A stretch of 41,601 bases of DNA from UBA4951 sp963616935 (GTDB lineage Bacteria > Bacillota_I > Bacilli_A > RFN20 > CAG-826), in NCBI GenBank assembly GCA_963616935.1, contig CAVEMS010000009.1, forward strand, positions 1-41,601. Direction: 5' to 3'. Positions within the stretch are counted from its first letter, which is position 1; each line of letters opens with the position of its first letter. Position numbers and translations under genes: made by a program. Of the stretch, positions 38,616 to 41,601 are shown piece by piece. A model generated the notes under the pieces. The model saw only the letters and a program-made list of their open reading frames with translations, made no database searches and was not told where the DNA came from.

Positions 38616-40997
38616 CTACGCAATCAGCGGGAGAGTGATCGAGATGCTTCCGAAGTTCTCGATCATCCACGTATTGGCGGTGTCCTGCGACCATCTTATC
38701 AAAGAGAGATCGCCATCCTCGTCAAAGCAGACCCTCGCCTCTTCATATCGAGTGCCGCCTATGGTCGCTTTATGGGCGGCATAGCCTTCGATTAGCTTGT
38801 CATAAGCGAATGTGTCATACTCTTCGGAGAATAGCATTAAAGCAGAGGAAATAGCGTCGAAATCATCTTTGACTTCCTCGTTTTCGACTTTGGTCCATTC
38901 CGAGCCGCTTTCAGAATAAAGGTAATAGGCATTCCCTTCTTTGCTTTCGTAAACGGTCTCTGTTGTCGTCTTGTAGGCATTATAATCGTTCGTGATGATC
39001 TCTTTCTTGATCATATCGCCAGAAACATTAAGAACGTAGTCGATGTTCCCGACGGAATAGGAATATGAGCAGTTTAGCGAATCGGTGGCAGCTTCCAAGA
39101 ACGCGTTTTCCCAAGTTTCTTTCTTAACTTTCCCCTTCTCGTAAAGGTCATCATCGATAGGATGTTCAACGATTTGCTCATTGAAGTGGTCAATCACATA
39201 CGAATTCGAATCCAAAGTGTATTCGATCTTGCTAATGGAACCGCCTTCAAAGGTTATGACGACACCGCTATACGTAGAATCATCGATGGCGATCGAAGAA
39301 GCGGTATAAGCGCCCTTCTCTATATCGAAGGAGAAATCGGAGAAATGGGTGGCAAACGCCTCAATCTGCTTGCTCATAAACGAGAAGCAATTGGAAGAAG
39401 TCGGTTTATCTTCGCTATCGAGGGTCTTGATCCAGAAGTCCCCTTTTTGGCTATAGGTGTAGTAAGAAGAGTCTTCCAATGAATAGAACGTGTTTTCATC
39501 GGTGGAATCACCGCTTTCGGAGATGGAGCAATATGAATATCTAATCGCATCGTAATCACATAGGTAGACGCTTTCGGAAAGGCTTGTCGACGAATCCTCT
39601 TCTGGCTTCTCAGTAAGGCGGAAATTGAAAGAATCCTTCGCCCCATCGAACGCCGTCTCCCATTCGTCCATGGTGACCTTCCCTTCCCGATAGACGCTCT
39701 CTTCGCTAGGGAGAATCACCTCATCCATGCCAGTGAAGCCTTGAATCTCATATTGATAGCCGTCTAGCGTATAGAAGATCCTTTCGGGAACAGTGCTCGA
39801 GAAGGAGATATTGATATCCTTATATTCCTTCCCATCAATCGTTAATGATGAGGCACCATAGGAGCCATAATCGCCATATGATGTCGGCGCATTAAAAGTG
39901 AAGCTATCGTAATAATCGGCGAAAAGAAGGATCGCGTCCTCTATCTCTTTGAAGTAATCAGCGCATGATGTCTTCGTATACCAATTGCCACTTTCGGAAT
40001 ATTTGTAGACGGCATCCCCTTCTTTCGAATAATAGCAATAACTGCTATTGCTATTGCTTTCGTCTTTATGGTCCTCGTATATTGAGCCGCATACCATCGC
40101 ATCGCCCGCGACCTTATAGATGTCCTGATAGTTATAGGAGCTATATTCGCCATCATAGGAATAGGAGACTCTGTATTCGCAATTTAGCGTATCCGCCATC
40201 TCTAGAAAGACATTCTCCCAAAACGATTTGCTGACTTTGCCTGGGACATAGATCTTTTCTTCGCTAGGAAGAGAGACCTCGGTTTCATCAATATCGGCGA
40301 ACCTGAAATAGGTTCCGGCATATGCGCCTACGATCGAAGAAAGCTTCCCATAGGAGAAGCTCACAGACACATCCGTCATCTTATAACTATTATCTTGAAC
40401 CGAAAGGCTACTAGCCTTATAAGAATTGCTCCCCTCGTCATAAGAGAAAGAGGAGAAAGAGGAGAGGAAATAAGAGGCGATCGAATCATAAGCGAACCAA
40501 GGGGTGCCACTAAGGCTCGGAAGTTCCGATTTGCGATATAGATTGCCGTTATACGGAGCGTATTCATAAACCTTCTCGCCGACACGCGAATAATAGTATT
40601 CCTGTTCGGTGCTCGTCTCGGTTCCTTTGATATTGGGATCGGATGATGTCGAAGCGGAATTCATAACGATAATCGCATGAACAACATCCCCATCGAAAAG
40701 CATCTTCGAAAGGAAGAGGGTCGAGGAATCGATTTTGCTCACATTGTCATAGGCGAAAAGGGTGGCGTTGTAGTTCTTAGCGAAAGAAGAGAAGACGTTC
40801 GTCCATTCGGCACCGCTCACCTCATATTGCGGATGCGACGAAACCGAAGACTCGCTAGAAACCGGGCCATCGCTAGTTATAGCGCCCCCACTAGATTCCG
40901 AATCATTCGTTACTAGAGAACTCGATGAATCGTTACCGCAGGCAGTTAAAATCAATAACGGCAACGCTAAGGCAAATAGAAGATTCTTTTTGTTCAT
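38616..40997 (-). CDS. Lipoprotein of four tandem copies of one unknown domain
   Basis: 793 residues, lipobox LTAC (Cys20), then a 40-residue Ser-rich linker. Four repeats of about 185 residues: 58-250, 251-438, 439-621 and 622-793. Each begins with a Trp-containing helix (EWTNVF, FWENVFLEMA, EWETAFDGA, TWENAFLEAA), has a central YYS..G..VY.Y...G strand pair (YYSKEGDAVYKYSESG, YESKEGNAYYLYSESG), a helix before a D-F/T-F strand (LLFADYYDSFTF, LMLFSEEYDTFAY), and a YxASSLTIDGKEY-type strand. Repeats 1-3 end in a (V/K)xxPSEE-type linker. The strand-rich pattern with one long helix is like LolA/LppX folds, which bind lipids, but this is a structural guess. No catalytic residues are evident. Confidence 0.85.
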   Translation of the reverse strand: MNKKNLLFALALPLLILTACGNDSSSSLVTNDSESSGGAITSDGPVSSESSVSSHPQYEVSGAEWTNVFSSFAKNYNATLFAYDNVSKIDSSTLFLSKMLFDGDVVHAIIVMNSASTSSDPNIKGTETSTEQEYYYSRVGEKVYEYAPYNGNLYRKSELPSLSGTPWFAYDSIASYFLSSFSSFSYDEGSNSYKASSLSVQDNSYKMTDVSVSFSYGKLSSIVGAYAGTYFRFADIDETEVSLPSEEKIYVPGKVSKSFWENVFLEMADTLNCEYRVSYSYDGEYSSYNYQDIYKVAGDAMVCGSIYEDHKDESNSNSSYCYYSKEGDAVYKYSESGNWYTKTSCADYFKEIEDAILLFADYYDSFTFNAPTSYGDYGSYGASSLTIDGKEYKDINISFSSTVPERIFYTLDGYQYEIQGFTGMDEVILPSEESVYREGKVTMDEWETAFDGAKDSFNFRLTEKPEEDSSTSLSESVYLCDYDAIRYSYCSISESGDSTDENTFYSLEDSSYYTYSQKGDFWIKTLDSEDKPTSSNCFSFMSKQIEAFATHFSDFSFDIEKGAYTASSIAIDDSTYSGVVITFEGGSISKIEYTLDSNSYVIDHFNEQIVEHPIDDDLYEKGKVKKETWENAFLEAATDSLNCSYSYSVGNIDYVLNVSGDMIKKEIITNDYNAYKTTTETVYESKEGNAYYLYSESGSEWTKVENEEVKDDFDAISSALMLFSEEYDTFAYDKLIEGYAAHKATIGGTRYEEARVCFDEDGDLSLIRWSQDTANTWMIENFGSISITLPLIA

Positions 40998-41091
40998 AAT
41001 ATTTCCTCTTTTTTATCACGTTGATTTTAACATAAAGAGACACCTCGAAAACGGAACAGTGTTCATATCTAAACAAATTACCATGAGATAA

Positions 41092-41129
41092 TTCCCTAAA
41101 ATTGGTGTTTTTATATGGGTTTTAGGGAA
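41092..41129. repeat. Inverted repeat
   Basis: TTCCCTAAAA (41092-41101) and TTTTAGGGAA (41120-41129) are perfect 10-bp inverted repeats with an 18-base loop in the 234-bp gap upstream of the four-repeat lipoprotein. No T run follows, so a binding site or element end is as likely as a terminator. Confidence 0.55.
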
Positions 41130-41231
41130 ATATAAGGTATTTTGTCCGTCTTTTCGCGGGTGCACGCCAAAGAAACATCGGTTATTTTCCAAGCTCAATA
41201 TGATTTGGGGAACGCTTGAATTGTATCTACG

Positions 41232-41522
41232 TTAATTATCCGTTTGACCATTGATTAAAGACTTGAGTTCCGGAAGATCATCGATAACGTGACAGCCTAA
41301 GCAAACAAGCTGATTCGAATCAGACGTGGGCTTATAAAATACGAATTTATTGGAAAACGTCAGTTGATGAATCCGAACATTGGAATACAGCCTCCCATTC
41401 ATGTCGTAAGCGAATATCACTCCATCTTTGACATATAAGATTTCTTCAATCTGACTATTACCCTTATGAGTCCTTCTAAACCCTATGAACGGCGAAATGT
41501 TTAGATAAATGGAGAACTTCTA
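41232..41522 (-). CDS. Possible small protein or gene fragment, unknown
   Basis: The frame is open from just after a TAG near 41523 to TAA-type stop at 41232, about 96 codons. The only common start is GTG 41420 (62 residues, no clear ribosome binding site). The visible sequence (IEEILYVKDGVIFAYDMNGR, ...LVCLGCHVIDDLPEL) looks protein-like, beta-rich with two Cys, but matches nothing I know. It may be the end of a decayed gene. Confidence 0.25.
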
Positions 41523-41579
41523 GAGCGCTTCTAGATTTACTTCTAGTTAACTTCTAGATTTACTTCCAATACTTCTAGA
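41517..41579. repeat. Helically phased TTCTAG repeats
   Basis: CTTCTAG occurs at 41517, 41528, 41540, 41551 and 41572, with a variant CTTCCAA at 41563. The steps are 11, 12, 11, 12 and 9 bp, close to one helical turn. Most copies include TCTAGA palindromes. The array reaches nearly to the window edge and its neighbour gene is not visible. Confidence 0.75.
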
Positions 41580-41601
41580 ACTTGTTTTCGATAGCATGGC
41601 T

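Noticed and set aside
1..41601. Alternative genetic code (TGA as Trp), considered because the gene set recalls Mollicutes-related gut bacteria
   Set aside because: TGA ends several genes at natural C-termini (1369, 7470, 23853, 24692) and Trp codons are TGG.

Overview
The window looks like a chromosomal segment of an uncultured, host-associated Gram-positive bacterium of the Bacilli/Erysipelotrichia type. The signs are many lipoproteins with lipoboxes and Ser-rich linkers, AAGGAG-type ribosome binding sites, CcpA-type cre boxes, ABC sugar importers, and no SusC/SusD genes. The code is standard: TGA ends several genes and Trp is TGG. No tRNA, rRNA, CRISPR array or intact transposase was seen. 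Taxonomy is inference only. There is one assembly gap (Ns, 31656-31716).

Region 1 (1-1368): the 3' end of an AGE-family sugar 2-epimerase, a small HD-domain protein, and an intergenic stretch with three 20-bp direct repeats.

Region 2 (1369-19939): a nine-gene minus-strand operon of about 17.5 kb. In transcription order it holds a tyrosine-phosphatase-like lipoprotein, a sugar-binding lipoprotein, two ABC permeases, a 1000-aa secreted Ig-like protein, a DUF4838 (GH163-like) lipoprotein hydrolase, a Big2 lipoprotein, a cytoplasmic GH127-type glycosidase and a lipoprotein with a duplicated unknown module. A divergent AraC regulator sits at its head, with a cre box and a shared 17-bp motif in between. 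The operon has no ABC ATPase.

Region 3 (20042-27780): a GH95 alpha-L-fucosidase and, upstream, FucU (fucose mutarotase), a short ABC ATPase, a YesL-like membrane protein and two small membrane proteins. A divergent secreted protein carries the same duplicated module as the last gene of the big operon, and its promoter region carries a cre box and the same 17-bp motif. FucU plus GH95 make fucosylated glycans the likely substrate; GH127 and the GH163-like protein point to a complex glycan.

Region 4 (27958-33312): a GH1 beta-glycosidase, a helical lipoprotein of unknown function with a strong promoter, the gapped region with 23-bp repeats and a relic of a second GH63-like gene, and an intact GH63-like glycosidase.

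Region 5 (33437-41601): two AAA/DUF4143 ATPases with PD-(D/E)XK-like C-termini, each preceded by a short direct-repeat array of 32- or 33-bp period, a relic of a third such ATPase, and two lipoproteins, one built of four tandem copies of a domain of about 185 residues. The right edge has helically phased TTCTAG repeats.

The best candidates for undescribed biology are the secreted duplicated module with its shared regulatory motif, the phosphatase lipoprotein heading a glycan-import operon, and the ATPase genes with private periodic repeat arrays.
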